DNA of 64,000 nt, taken from JAZKHE01 sp040385525 (GTDB lineage Bacteria > Bacteroidota > Bacteroidia > UBA4408). A program made the translations under genes and the position numbers. Position 1 is the first letter of the stretch. The number at the start of each line of letters is the position of its first letter. The stretch is taken from NCBI GenBank assembly GCA_040385525.1, contig JAZKHE010000009.1:124001-188000 (forward strand), read 5' to 3'. The notes beneath the pieces are model-generated. The model was not told the DNA's origin. It worked only from the letters and a program-made list of their open reading frames with translations, and ran no database searches. Below are positions 32,516 to 42,434 of the stretch, in pieces.

Positions 32516-34837
32516 ATGAAAAAAATAATTATTTTCTTTTTTGTATTGAGTACATTTTTTGCAAATGCACAAAACAGAATAATTTCTCCTAATAGAGAAA
32601 ACGGAAAATACGGAGCTAGAGAATACGAAAGCAATAAAGTAATAATTCCTTTTGTTTACAGTAGTTTCAACGAATGTGATATAGAATGCGCAAAATATAA
32701 TTTAAATAAAACTTGGAAAACTATCAATACTAATGGTAAAGGTCAACTTGCAGAAAATTTCAGAACAGATTCGATATACGTTTCTTCCGAAAACGGAGAT
32801 ATAGTTGCTAAAGTAAAAAAACAATTAATATATAAAACAGGATTTATTAGCAAAAATGGACAAGAAATAATTCCTTATAAATTATCAGAAACTGAAATTA
32901 TTATTGGTTTTCCTCAATATATTAAATTGAACAGCGATTGGGGATTTTTTTGTATAGGGCCAGATGTATACGACGATAAAGGAAATTTAAAAGGGGTAAT
33001 AGGTGGAGGTTTTTTAGATGGTTTAGGAAAAGAAAAAATTCCTTTAACAAATTTGTTAAACTATGATTACGTAAGAAGTGGTATAGTAAAACAAAACAAT
33101 AAGTGGGGTAAGGTTGATTTTTTTACAGGAAAAGAAATAATACCTATTAAATATGATGGTATTGAGTACGAAGCTTATTATGATTCTTTAGACCGACCAT
33201 TACACAAAGTAAAGCTAAACAACAAATGGGGGATAATTGATAATGAAGGTAAAGAGTATTTTCAAATTAAATACGATAGCATTGGAGGAGATTATATAAA
33301 TACTACTTTCATAAATATGAAACTGAAAAACAAATGGGGCTTAGTAAATCTCAAAGGAGAAGAAATAATACCTTTTGAATACGATGATATTTTAGTTTTA
33401 ATTGATAATAAAGTTCTTGTAAAAAAAAATAACAAATGGGCAATTATTGATTTGAATAAAAAAATATATATAGATTTTCAGTATGATGATGTTATACCTG
33501 AAAATCTTGCAGAAATGGGTAATGGTTATATAATAGGTACTGCTGGATATAATTTTTTAAAAGTAAAACAAAACAATAAATGGGGAGCTTTATTTCTCCA
33601 AGATACCCTGTTTGTTCAAAATTTTGCATTCTATGATAATTTTGGAGGTAATGAATTTGATACGCTAGTTGCGAAACAACAAGTATTTGATATAAAATAC
33701 GATGAAATTAATTTTTATGATAAATATTATTATACAACATTTAAAGATGACATAAAAGTTAAAGCTAAGGCAAAACTAAATGGAAAAATTGGTTTTATAG
33801 ATAACAAAGGCAAAGAAAATTTTTATAATGAAATAGGAGAGTTTTTTTTGACTACTGATCAGAGGCTTTTGGCAGCTGTTAAATTAAATGACAAATTTGG
33901 ATTTATTGATGAAGAAGGTAATCAAGTTGTTCCTTGTAAATATGATACAAAATACGAGCAAATATATTACGACACTTATAGTAGGTATCATATGGCAAAA
34001 CTAAACGGTAAATATGGCGTTGTTGATACAACAGGTAAAGAAATAATTTCTTGTAAATATGACAAAGTAAATTATTACAATAATAAAATATTGGCTATTA
34101 AGCTAAACAGCAAATGGGGTGTTATAGATATAACAGGAAAAGAAACTATTACTTGTAAATATGATGCCGTTAAAGTGTATAGTGATAGTGCAGTAATGGT
34201 TCAAAGTAATAATAAGTGGGGAGTAATTGATGTCGATGGAAGAGAAATTATTCCATGTATACACGACAGTTTAATTGATACTCCTAATGGTTATCAAATA
34301 CTAGTTGATAATAAATGGGGTGTGATAAATAAAAAAAACGAAGAAATAATTCAACCACAATATGATTTTATCAGTGAATTTTCATGGACTGACAGTGTTG
34401 CAACGGTGAGGAAAAATGGTAAATGGGGATTTGTAGATGTAAACTGGAAAGAAATAATTACTTGCAAGTATGACAGCGTTGGTTATGGCTATGGTTTTTT
34501 TACGCATGGATTAATTGCTGTAAAATTGAAAAACAAATGGGGTATAATTGATACAAAAGAGAAAGAAGTTGTTCGTATAAATTATGATTACATTGACGGA
34601 ATAGATTATGATGGCGATATATTGTATATAGTGAGAGTAATGCGGAATAAAAAATGGGGTTTTATAAATCCAAAAACAGGAGTAGAAATGATTCCTTGTA
34701 AATACGATGAGGCTGGAAGTTTCGATATTGTTTACGATTCTGCTTTTAATGGTATGAAATTAGTTAAAGAAACTAAAGTGAAATTGAACAATAGAGAATT
34801 TTACATTGATATAAATGGTAACGAAATAAAAAAGTGA
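32516..34837 (+). CDS. large secreted WG-repeat protein, copy 2
   Basis: A 773-residue paralogue of the previous gene with the same signal peptide. The first 60 coding bases differ at one position, and the 20 bases before the ATG are also shared, while the rest of the protein has diverged. About 15 WG repeats are present; some have lost the Trp-Gly (KLNGKIGFI, KLNDKFGFI, KKNNKWAII). Between repeats there are acidic and Tyr-rich loops. It starts 53 bases after copy 1 and may be co-transcribed or driven from its own duplicated leader. No terminal enzymatic or toxin domain is seen. Confidence 0.85.
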   Translation: MKKIIIFFFVLSTFFANAQNRIISPNRENGKYGAREYESNKVIIPFVYSSFNECDIECAKYNLNKTWKTINTNGKGQLAENFRTDSIYVSSENGDIVAKVKKQLIYKTGFISKNGQEIIPYKLSETEIIIGFPQYIKLNSDWGFFCIGPDVYDDKGNLKGVIGGGFLDGLGKEKIPLTNLLNYDYVRSGIVKQNNKWGKVDFFTGKEIIPIKYDGIEYEAYYDSLDRPLHKVKLNNKWGIIDNEGKEYFQIKYDSIGGDYINTTFINMKLKNKWGLVNLKGEEIIPFEYDDILVLIDNKVLVKKNNKWAIIDLNKKIYIDFQYDDVIPENLAEMGNGYIIGTAGYNFLKVKQNNKWGALFLQDTLFVQNFAFYDNFGGNEFDTLVAKQQVFDIKYDEINFYDKYYYTTFKDDIKVKAKAKLNGKIGFIDNKGKENFYNEIGEFFLTTDQRLLAAVKLNDKFGFIDEEGNQVVPCKYDTKYEQIYYDTYSRYHMAKLNGKYGVVDTTGKEIISCKYDKVNYYNNKILAIKLNSKWGVIDITGKETITCKYDAVKVYSDSAVMVQSNNKWGVIDVDGREIIPCIHDSLIDTPNGYQILVDNKWGVINKKNEEIIQPQYDFISEFSWTDSVATVRKNGKWGFVDVNWKEIITCKYDSVGYGYGFFTHGLIAVKLKNKWGIIDTKEKEVVRINYDYIDGIDYDGDILYIVRVMRNKKWGFINPKTGVEMIPCKYDEAGSFDIVYDSAFNGMKLVKETKVKLNNREFYIDINGNEIKK

Positions 34838-34887
34838 ATTCATCCAAATTAAACTCATAACTCAAGACTCATAATTCATAACTTAAA
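34838..34887. repeat. G-poor spacer with ACTCATAA words
   Basis: The spacer between WG copy 2 and prmA consists of ACTCATAACTC/ACTCATAATTC words. A 17-base string, ACTCATAATTCATAACT, at 34867-34883 recurs exactly at 52550-52566. Confidence 0.55.
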
Positions 34888-35721
34888 ATGAACTACCTAG
34901 AATTCAACTTTACAATAACACCAAAAGAGCCCTTTACTGATATTTTAATTGCCGAATTAGCTGATTTGCCTTTCGAAAGTTTTGATGAAACTCCACAAGG
35001 AGTTAAAGCCTATATTCAGCAAGATTTATTTAACGAATCAGAATTTCAACAAATTGAATTGCTAAAATCTAGCGATGTAAAAATTACATTTACAAAAACA
35101 GCAATCGAACAACAAAACTGGAATCAAGTTTGGGAAAGTAATTTCGATCCTATTTTTATTGAAAATAAAGTTGCCGTTATTGCTCCTTTCCACGAACAAA
35201 AAACAAATTGCGAATACACAATTATTATTGAACCCAAAATGTCGTTTGGCACTGGTCATCACGAAACCACTTATTTAATGCTGAATGAGTTGTATAGCAC
35301 AGATGTTAAAAATAAGAATGTGTTAGATATGGGCTGTGGCACTTCTGTGCTTGCAATTTTAGCTTCTAAATTAGGCGCACAACAAATTACAGCCATCGAT
35401 ATTGAAGAATGGGCTTGCGAAAACTCTAAAGAAAATGCGCAACGAAATAATTGTAACAACATTAGCGTTCTACTTGGTGGCGCCGAACTTTTGAATAATC
35501 AAAAATTTTCTGTTATATTAGCTAATATCAACCGAAACATTTTGCAAAGAGACATGCAGAAATATGTTGAGGTGTTAGAAAAAAATGGAGAAATTTTGTT
35601 CAGTGGTTTTTTTGCTGGCGATGTTTCTTTTATTGAAGAATGCGCTGTTAAAAATGGATTGAAAATTGTAGCAGTTAAAGAAAAAAATAATTGGGCATTG
35701 GTTAAATGCATAAAACTATAA
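34888..35721 (+). CDS. prmA: ribosomal protein L11 methyltransferase
   Basis: A 277-residue SAM-dependent methyltransferase. The N-terminal substrate domain includes NWNQVWESNFDPIFIENK, and the catalytic part has the PrmA signature SFGTGHHETT, then VLDMGCGTSVLAI (motif I), and ILANINRNIL in place of NPPY. It methylates ribosomal protein L11 at several amino groups. The large unknown secreted protein gene starts 5 bases after its stop, so the two are likely co-transcribed. Confidence 0.94.
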   Translation: MNYLEFNFTITPKEPFTDILIAELADLPFESFDETPQGVKAYIQQDLFNESEFQQIELLKSSDVKITFTKTAIEQQNWNQVWESNFDPIFIENKVAVIAPFHEQKTNCEYTIIIEPKMSFGTGHHETTYLMLNELYSTDVKNKNVLDMGCGTSVLAILASKLGAQQITAIDIEEWACENSKENAQRNNCNNISVLLGGAELLNNQKFSVILANINRNILQRDMQKYVEVLEKNGEILFSGFFAGDVSFIEECAVKNGLKIVAVKEKNNWALVKCIKL

Positions 35722-35726
35722 AACAT

Positions 35727-38700
35727 ATGAGCTTTAAAAAAATTCTAACAGTTGTTGCATTACTTTTTACAATAACGTACAACAGTAAAGCACAAAATTA
35801 TCCGAAAGCTTTTTCTGAAGATAATATTTTGTTTCTACAAGAAATGACTGAGTTTTTTAAAGCAGCCGATAAGCGCGAAGGTGGCGATTTTATGGAGCAG
35901 TTTACTCTTACTTGGAACAGTGGTAAAATATCCGATTCAAAAAAAGCAACCATTTACAAAACATGTAATTTCATGTTAAAGAAAAAATACAAAGCTTTAA
36001 ACGAGTTTAAAAATTATTTAAATTCTGTAAATGGTTTTGTAAATAATGCTACGCAAGATGATAAAAGTTTTACCGCTTGGCAGCAAAGTATTGATAAAAT
36101 AATGAATAGTAAAAATAGCAACAAGCTGGCCAACTATTTAGCCATGAGCGAAAATTTATTTTCGCGCAATGTAATTTTTAAATCACCAACAACCGAGTGG
36201 GGTGCAAGTAGTAATAATTATACTTTCGATTTTGATAGTATTCCAAAAGTAATTTTTGGTAATACAGATATTTATTGTTTTGCAAAATCAGATAGCATTT
36301 CTATTAAAAAGACCAAAGGTGTTTTTTATCCTTTAAGCGATAGATGGGAAGGATTAGGTGGTATTGTTGATTGGGAAAGAGCTGATTTACCTGCCAACGA
36401 AGTTTTTGCTGAGCTCAAAAAATACACTTTAAATATGCGTTCTGCTCAATACGAAGTAGATTCTGTAAAATACACCAACACTAAATTTTTTGGTAAACCA
36501 TTGTATGGTAAACTTAGAGATAAAGTGGTTGCAGATATGCGCGGAGAGAGAGCTTTTTATCCTGAGTTCGAATCGTATGATAAACGATTTGTAATTAAAG
36601 ATTTGTTTAAAGATGTAGATTATGATGGTGGATTTTTAGTAAAAGGAGCAAAAATTTTAGGAGCTGGTAGTGTTGAACACCCCGCAATGATTAGAATTAA
36701 AAGAGAAGGTAAATTGTTTTTTACTTCATCTGCTTTAAGTTATATTATTCGTCCAGATAAAATTTCATCAGACAAAGCAGAAATAAAATTCTTTTTTGAT
36801 GCTGATTCTATTTATCATCCAGGTATCACGTTTAAGTATGATGATAAAGAAAAACAAGTTTTTTTGTTTAGAGATAATCAAGCTTTAGCACAAAGTCCAT
36901 ACTTTAATACTTTTCATAAATTAGATATGAAAGCCGAAGCCATTTATTGGAAAATTGATCAACCAAAAATAGATATTAAAATGGTTGCTGGTGCCAACGA
37001 AAGTAGAGCCGATTTTGAAAGTGCTAATTTATTTTCGAGCTTTAAATACGAAAGGTTACAAGGTATGGATGATGTAAATCCGTTGGTAAGAGTTCGTAAT
37101 TATTCAAAGTCAATTAACGCTAAAGAGTTTAAAGATGTTGGTTTGTCGCAATTTTTAAAAATGCCAATGGATCAAATACAATTGTTGTTGGTTGATTTAA
37201 CAGCAAAAGGATATTTGAATTACAATTCAGAATCAGGACAAGTAAAATTAAAAGATAGATTGCTCGATCACGTAAATGCAGCTGCAGGAAAAATCGATTA
37301 CGATGTAATTCAGTTTAACTCGTTATTACAAGGTAATCAAGTAAATGCTTCTATCAATTTATTAAACTACGATTTAAAAATTCACGGAGTAGAAAAAATA
37401 TTTTTGAGCGATTCTCAAAAAGTAACTATTTTCCCAGCAAAGCAAACCATTACAGTAAAAAAGAATCGCGATTTTAATTTTGCAGGAATTATAAACGCAG
37501 GTAACTTTCAGTTTTACGGAAAAGAATTTTTCTTCGATTACGATAAGTTTAAAATTGATTTGAACAGTGTGGATTCACTTCGTATAAAAGTAAAACGAAG
37601 AGTGATAACAGATTATGATCAAGGCGAATTTGAAATTGTAAAATCTGTAATTGAAGATGTGAGTGGAGATTTAGTAATTGATAAACCCTTTAATAAATCA
37701 GGTCGCGTTTCTTTTCCTGAGTATCCTATTTTTACTTGTAACAAAAACTCATTTGTATATTGGGATAAAAAACACATTTTTGATGGTGTGTATACAAGAG
37801 ATAAGTTTTATTTTAAAAATGATCCATTCGTAATTGATTCACTCGATAACTTTAGTACAGAAGGTTTGCGTTTTAAAGGTGTGTTTAATTCTGCAGGAAT
37901 TTTACCAGAACTTAATGAAGATTTGGCTGTGCAAGAAGATTATTCATTAGGTTTTAAGCGTCAAACTCCACCTGAGGGAATGCAAGCTTATGGCGGAAAA
38001 GGCTCAATAAATGGAGTTGTAAAAATGTCTAATCAAGGATTGCGTTCTGATGGAGATATTAAATATGTTACATCTACAACAAAATCAAACGACTTTAAGT
38101 TTTTCCCAGATTCAATGAATACTGATGCAAATTCTTTTGTTAACGATGTTCGTCCTGCACCAAAAGAATTTCCTCCAGTGTTAGGCGAAAATGTGTATGT
38201 GCATTGGGAACCCTACAAAGATTTTATGGATACCTATAAAAAAGAAACAGCACTCGACTTTTATAACGGTAAGGCATTGTTGCATGGTAACAGTACCTTA
38301 ACTCCAGAAGGAATGCAAGGAAAAGGAAGAATAGATTTTGCAAAAGCCGAACTTTTTTCCAAACGAATGGATTTTAAAGAAATTACATTTACTGCGGATA
38401 CTTCTGACTTTAGAATGAATAATGAAGGTATGGATGAACTTTCGTTTGAAACAAATAACGTTAGAGCTTTTGTAGATTTTAAAGAAAGATATGCGGAGTT
38501 TAAATCAAACGGAGAAGGCTCTATTGTTAAGTTTCCTGCAAATCAATATATCTGCTACATGGATCAGTTTAAATGGTTTATGGATAAGGCAATTATAGAA
38601 ATGTCGTCAGATAAAAAAGCAATAGCCGGCGCAGAAGAAAAAGCGCCCGAAGAATTATCTGATATCGATTTAAGTGGTACACAATTTATTTCAGTACATC

Positions 38701-40256
38701 CCAATCAAGATTCGTTAAGCTTTTATTCGCCAGCTGCAACTTACGATTTAAGAAAAAATATTATTCGTTGTAAAGATGTAAAATACATAAACATAGCAGA
38801 TGCTCGTTTATTTCCGGATAGTGGAAAAGTTACCATTTACAAAAAAGCGCGCTTAGATAGATTTACAAATGCGCGTATTTTAGCGAATATTGTTACCAAA
38901 TACCATATGATGTATGAGGCTGTTGCCGATGTTTTTGGAAAGAAAAGTTACACGGGTAATGCCTATTACGATTACGAAGATGAGTTAAAACAAAAACACA
39001 GATTGCGTTTAACTAAAATTGATGCAGATACAACAGGGCAAACGGTTGCAGAGGGCGAGGTTGACTCTACAGGTTTGGCTTTGAGTCCTGCATTTACATT
39101 TAAAGGAAAAGTAAAACTTGTTGCATCTAATCCGTTTTTAACATTTAATGGTGGAGTTAGTTTAGCGCATACTTGCGGAAGGTTAGGTAATAGATATTTT
39201 GCATTTAATTCAGAAATTAATCCTGAAGAAATATTTATTCCAGTAGATAAAGTAATTAAAGATAAAATGACCGATGAGTTTTTAGGTTTGGGTATTTTAT
39301 CTACGGTAGATTCTGTGCACGCCTACTCAGCCTTCTTTAGCAAGAAAAATAGTTATAGCGATGTAACTGTAGTTGGCGCAGATGGATTATTATTTTACGA
39401 TAAGGGAGCAAAAGAATTTAAAGTTTCATCAAAAGATAAAATCCGTGAGATTTCGTTACCAGGAAATTACGTTTCGTTTAACACAGAAAATTGTGTAGTT
39501 TATGGCGAAGGTAAAATGGATTACGGAACTAATTTCGGACAAATGAAAACCCTAGTGTATGGTAACGGTACACATAACTTAAACAACGATTCAATTTTCT
39601 TTGATGCAATTATGGCAATGGATTTCTTTTTTGAAAATTCAGCATTAAAAGTAATTAGCGATAAGCTAGAAGAAAACATGAGCTTGCAACCCATTAATTT
39701 ATCGCGTCCTGTTTTTGAAAAAGGAATTCAAGAAATTTTAGGGAAAGAAGAAGCTGATAAACAAATTGCCAACATTAACTTAGCCGGAACATTTAAACGT
39801 TTCCCTAAAGAGTTAGAGCACACCATTATGTTTTACGATATTAAAATGCGTTGGAACACAGCTTCTAAATCTTACATTTCTGAAGGACCAATTGGTATTG
39901 GTAATATGGGCGATAAATTCATTAATAAATTTGTAAACGGTAGAATACAATTAATTCGTAAGCGTAGTGGCGATGTATTAAACATGTATTTGCAGTTAGA
40001 TGATAACACTTGGTATTATTTTAATTACCAAGCAAGTTTAATGCAAGCCTTATCGAGCGACGAAAAATTTAATACTATTATAAAAGAGTTAAAACCAGAT
40101 AAACGTAAAATGCAAACCGAAAAAGGAACACCAGCTTATCAGTTTATATTATCAACAGAACGTAAGAAAAAAGATTTCTTAAAGAAAATGGATAATTTAG
40201 GTGCTGCCGACGAAACACCAGTAGATGGTGGTAAAAGCGAAGAAGGTGGAGAATAA
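35727..40256 (+). CDS. ~1500-residue secreted protein of unknown function
   Basis: From the ATG at 35727 the protein has 1509 residues and a signal peptide (MSFKKILTVVALLFTITYNSKAQ). I cannot assign a family. A helical N-terminal part (about 25-140) is followed by more than 1000 residues of beta-type sequence in which strands such as VKIFGN/VEKIFLSDSQKVTIFP, MQGKGRIDFAKAEL and VVYGEGKMDYG recur. This long beta character is reminiscent of solenoid or jelly-roll lipid-bridge proteins (OstA/LptA, AsmA-like), which is only an impression. The C-terminus is helical and acidic. It is paired with prmA and closed by a strong terminator; Bacteroidota carry similar unnamed giants. Confidence 0.8.
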   Translation: MSFKKILTVVALLFTITYNSKAQNYPKAFSEDNILFLQEMTEFFKAADKREGGDFMEQFTLTWNSGKISDSKKATIYKTCNFMLKKKYKALNEFKNYLNSVNGFVNNATQDDKSFTAWQQSIDKIMNSKNSNKLANYLAMSENLFSRNVIFKSPTTEWGASSNNYTFDFDSIPKVIFGNTDIYCFAKSDSISIKKTKGVFYPLSDRWEGLGGIVDWERADLPANEVFAELKKYTLNMRSAQYEVDSVKYTNTKFFGKPLYGKLRDKVVADMRGERAFYPEFESYDKRFVIKDLFKDVDYDGGFLVKGAKILGAGSVEHPAMIRIKREGKLFFTSSALSYIIRPDKISSDKAEIKFFFDADSIYHPGITFKYDDKEKQVFLFRDNQALAQSPYFNTFHKLDMKAEAIYWKIDQPKIDIKMVAGANESRADFESANLFSSFKYERLQGMDDVNPLVRVRNYSKSINAKEFKDVGLSQFLKMPMDQIQLLLVDLTAKGYLNYNSESGQVKLKDRLLDHVNAAAGKIDYDVIQFNSLLQGNQVNASINLLNYDLKIHGVEKIFLSDSQKVTIFPAKQTITVKKNRDFNFAGIINAGNFQFYGKEFFFDYDKFKIDLNSVDSLRIKVKRRVITDYDQGEFEIVKSVIEDVSGDLVIDKPFNKSGRVSFPEYPIFTCNKNSFVYWDKKHIFDGVYTRDKFYFKNDPFVIDSLDNFSTEGLRFKGVFNSAGILPELNEDLAVQEDYSLGFKRQTPPEGMQAYGGKGSINGVVKMSNQGLRSDGDIKYVTSTTKSNDFKFFPDSMNTDANSFVNDVRPAPKEFPPVLGENVYVHWEPYKDFMDTYKKETALDFYNGKALLHGNSTLTPEGMQGKGRIDFAKAELFSKRMDFKEITFTADTSDFRMNNEGMDELSFETNNVRAFVDFKERYAEFKSNGEGSIVKFPANQYICYMDQFKWFMDKAIIEMSSDKKAIAGAEEKAPEELSDIDLSGTQFISVHPNQDSLSFYSPAATYDLRKNIIRCKDVKYINIADARLFPDSGKVTIYKKARLDRFTNARILANIVTKYHMMYEAVADVFGKKSYTGNAYYDYEDELKQKHRLRLTKIDADTTGQTVAEGEVDSTGLALSPAFTFKGKVKLVASNPFLTFNGGVSLAHTCGRLGNRYFAFNSEINPEEIFIPVDKVIKDKMTDEFLGLGILSTVDSVHAYSAFFSKKNSYSDVTVVGADGLLFYDKGAKEFKVSSKDKIREISLPGNYVSFNTENCVVYGEGKMDYGTNFGQMKTLVYGNGTHNLNNDSIFFDAIMAMDFFFENSALKVISDKLEENMSLQPINLSRPVFEKGIQEILGKEEADKQIANINLAGTFKRFPKELEHTIMFYDIKMRWNTASKSYISEGPIGIGNMGDKFINKFVNGRIQLIRKRSGDVLNMYLQLDDNTWYYFNYQASLMQALSSDEKFNTIIKELKPDKRKMQTEKGTPAYQFILSTERKKKDFLKKMDNLGAADETPVDGGKSEEGGE

Positions 40257-40282
40257 TTTATATATTGAATTTTAAAATAAAA

Positions 40283-40313
40283 AATCCCGAACTAATCGTT
40301 CGGGATTTTTTTA
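40283..40313 (+). terminator. terminator after the ~1500-residue protein gene
   Basis: A perfect 10-bp stem AATCCCGAAC/GTTCGGGATT (40283-40292 with 40298-40307) with a 5-base loop is followed by a T-run. It starts 26 bases after the stop codon. Confidence 0.88.
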
Positions 40314-40399
40314 TTTTGAGTAACAAATTACGAGTGTATCTTTTATTTTTTACAAATGAAAAATTTAAAAGTAAAATGTGGTTTACTTGCTAAACTTTG

Positions 40400-41236
40400 T
40401 TAATGTTTTACAATTTCTACTCTTCTGTTTTTTGCTTTTTCGTCATCTGTATTGTTGTCAACTAATGGCTTACTTTGTCCCCAACCTTTTGATGAAAGGT
40501 GTGTTTTGTCAATACCTTTTAATATGATTGCATCCATTACTGCTTTGGCTCTGTTTTCAGAAAGTGTTTGATTAGATTGAGAATTGCCAACATTGTCAGT
40601 GTGTCCCTCAATACTCACTTTAAGTGATGGGTTTGATTCAAGCATCTCAACAATTTGGTCAATAATTTTTTGAGATTCAGATTTTATATCAGACTTGCCA
40701 GTTTCAAAGTTGATATATAAAGCAATATGTCCTTCCGTATTTAGAGTTTTAAGAATGTCATCAGATGTAACTTCTTGTTTCATTGCTTCAATTTCAAGAA
40801 TTGTAAGTTCATAAAAGTCGTTATTATCATTACCTCCTGTTTCTACTTTCACCCAAACTTCGGTATTTGATTTTATTATTTTGTACACGCCAAGTACTTC
40901 ATCAGTGCTTAAAAAAACTGTTTCACCACCAATTTTTTTTATAGCGGTTTCGTAATTTCTAAGAATTTGCAATACACTTGGTTTTGGTTGCCCAGAATCT
41001 GCATTAAAGTCATAACGAATTTTAGTTTTTGTTCCTTCTTTTGTAAGAATTTTAGAGCCACCAGCAGCCAAATTAAAATCTACAGCATCAAAATTGTTTT
41101 GCGATTCAGAAATGAAATAATTTGTCATACGGTTTGGAAACATTGGGTGGTCTTTAGTACCTTCAGTGTCTTGTTGAGCAAAAGTTTTAGTTAACGATAT
41201 AGCTAATAAAGCTATTATTAAAATTGTTTTTTTCAT
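40400..41236 (-). CDS. OmpA family protein with DUF4892-like N-terminal domain
   Basis: A 278-residue exported protein (signal peptide MKKTILIIALLAISLTKTFA). Residues about 27-155 (DHPMFPNRMTNYFISESQ, FDAVDF, then VLQILRNYETAIKKIGG) have the outline of DUF4892-type domains that precede OmpA domains in proteobacteria. The C-terminal ~105 residues form an OmpA domain (IALYINFETGKSDIK, IEGHTDNVGNSQSN, KNRRVEIV). It should sit in the periplasm or outer membrane and hold peptidoglycan. It is monocistronic, convergent with the giant prmA-linked gene, and preceded by the long AT-rich spacer shared with plsY. Confidence 0.85.
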   Translation of the reverse strand: MKKTILIIALLAISLTKTFAQQDTEGTKDHPMFPNRMTNYFISESQNNFDAVDFNLAAGGSKILTKEGTKTKIRYDFNADSGQPKPSVLQILRNYETAIKKIGGETVFLSTDEVLGVYKIIKSNTEVWVKVETGGNDNNDFYELTILEIEAMKQEVTSDDILKTLNTEGHIALYINFETGKSDIKSESQKIIDQIVEMLESNPSLKVSIEGHTDNVGNSQSNQTLSENRAKAVMDAIILKGIDKTHLSSKGWGQSKPLVDNNTDDEKAKNRRVEIVKH

Positions 41237-41648
41237 ATTAATTGGTATTTATAAGTTTGTTTATAATGCTATAGAGTAACATATCAGTCGAAATAATATT
41301 TCTTAACTATAAAAAAGTATTGTTTATATAATTTACCATATATATATATTTTAAATACATCAAATGGTTAGTAATTAGTAAATTTTTCACATAAATCTAC
41401 ATCAATTTTAGATTCATTTGTTTTACTAAATTATAAAAAAAAACAAATTCATCGTTTTTTTTGTTTAAATTATATAAATTACAATCTAATTCAGTTTTCT
41501 TTGAGTTATTTAATATCCTTTACAGATTCAATTCTAGCTTTATCCACAGCTAAATCACCATTGTTAAAATTTAGATAGTTTACAAATAGACCATTGTTTT
41601 GTAATCACCTCTTTTTTTGCTAAATTTGCTTTACAGATTAAAAAAATA
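41237..41648. other. 412-bp AT-rich divergent spacer
   Basis: This spacer separates the OmpA gene (minus) and plsY (plus). It contains an (AT)n run near 41340-41350, A/T-rich tracts, a single DnaA-box-like TTATCCACA at 41540-41548, and the plsY promoter at its end. I see no open reading frame of note, tRNA or obvious structured RNA. Confidence 0.6.
41598..41628 (+). promoter_or_regulatory. promoter of plsY (TTTG-N19-TAAATTTG)
   Basis: TTTG at 41598-41601 is followed after 19 bases by TAAATTTG at 41621-41628, a full match to the Bacteroidota -33/-7 pattern. The start of transcription would be near 41635, 14 bases before the plsY ATG. Confidence 0.65.
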
Positions 41649-42314
41649 ATGATTACACCCGTAAACATTCTTGCCATAATTGTTTGCTACCTTTTGGGCT
41701 CAGTGCCTTCATCGGTATGGGTTGGGCAGTTGTTTTATCGTATAGATGTTCGTGAGCATGGTAGCGGAAACGCTGGTGCCACCAACACGTTTAGAGTTTT
41801 GGGTAAAAAAGCAGGTATCCCTGTTTTAATTTTCGATACTTTAAAAGGCTGGTTAGCTGTGCAATCTACAAATTTGTTTAGCGATTATGCATCGGGTTCT
41901 GACGAACTTTTAAAACTTAAATTATTATTAGGAAGTGCCGCTTTGTTAGGTCATATTTACCCTATTTATGTTGGTTTTAGAGGCGGAAAAGGTGTTGCTA
42001 CATTGTTAGGGATTGTTTTGGCAGCCAATCACGAAGCTGCATTGCTTTCTATTGTTGTGTTTCTAATCGTTTTTTTAACGAGTAATTATGTTTCTTTAAG
42101 TTCAATAATTGCAGCCTTTGCTTTTCCAGCAATTGTAATTTTGGTTTTAGGTACTGCCAATTCTTCTATGGTTGTTTTCTCTTTGTTTATAGCCTTTTTG
42201 GTGCTTTTAACCCATCAAAAAAATATTGAAAGATTACTTAACAACAAGGAATCTAAAATTAAAATCTATAAAAAGAAAGAAGAGGAAGAATCTACCTCTG
42301 TTCCTCAAAATTAA
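41649..42314 (+). CDS. plsY: glycerol-3-phosphate acyltransferase PlsY
   Basis: A 221-residue polytopic protein with about five to six helices. The three PlsY motifs are present: GSVPSSVWVGQLFY followed by HGSGNAGATNTFRVLG, then GHIYPIYVGFRGGKGVAT, and a later LLTHQKNIERL. It moves an acyl group from acyl-phosphate to glycerol-3-phosphate, making lysophosphatidic acid. A good -33/-7 promoter precedes it. The C-terminal tail is charged (KKKEEEEST). It stands next to the giant SPOR protein gene, which has its own -7 element. Confidence 0.94.
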   Translation: MITPVNILAIIVCYLLGSVPSSVWVGQLFYRIDVREHGSGNAGATNTFRVLGKKAGIPVLIFDTLKGWLAVQSTNLFSDYASGSDELLKLKLLLGSAALLGHIYPIYVGFRGGKGVATLLGIVLAANHEAALLSIVVFLIVFLTSNYVSLSSIIAAFAFPAIVILVLGTANSSMVVFSLFIAFLVLLTHQKNIERLLNNKESKIKIYKKKEEEESTSVPQN

Positions 42315-42363
42315 TTTTGCCTTTTTAAAACGCATTTTTAGCCCGATTTTTGCAATATTCTGT

Positions 42364-42371
42364 TAAATTTG
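42364..42371 (+). promoter_or_regulatory. -7 element (TAAATTTG) of the giant SPOR protein gene
   Basis: TAAATTTG lies 63 bases before the TTG at 42435 and 49 bases after the plsY stop. A -33 TTTG at the usual distance is not evident. It places the transcript start near 42378 and limits how far upstream translation can begin. Confidence 0.45.
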
Positions 42372-42434
42372 TAGGTTATACTATTAAGTTTTTAGATTAT
42401 TAAAGCAGAAAAAAAACATATTACACATAAGTTA

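Noticed and set aside
30069..34837. WG-repeat proteins as polymorphic toxins
   Set aside because: WG arrays can precede toxin domains, but both proteins are WG repeats to the end, with no terminal toxin domain and no small immunity gene after them.
41540..41548. DnaA-box-like TTATCCACA in the AT-rich spacer before plsY, as a sign of an origin
   Set aside because: A single 9-mer is expected by chance in 64 kb of AT-rich DNA. No cluster of boxes, no dnaA, dnaN or gidA gene is nearby.
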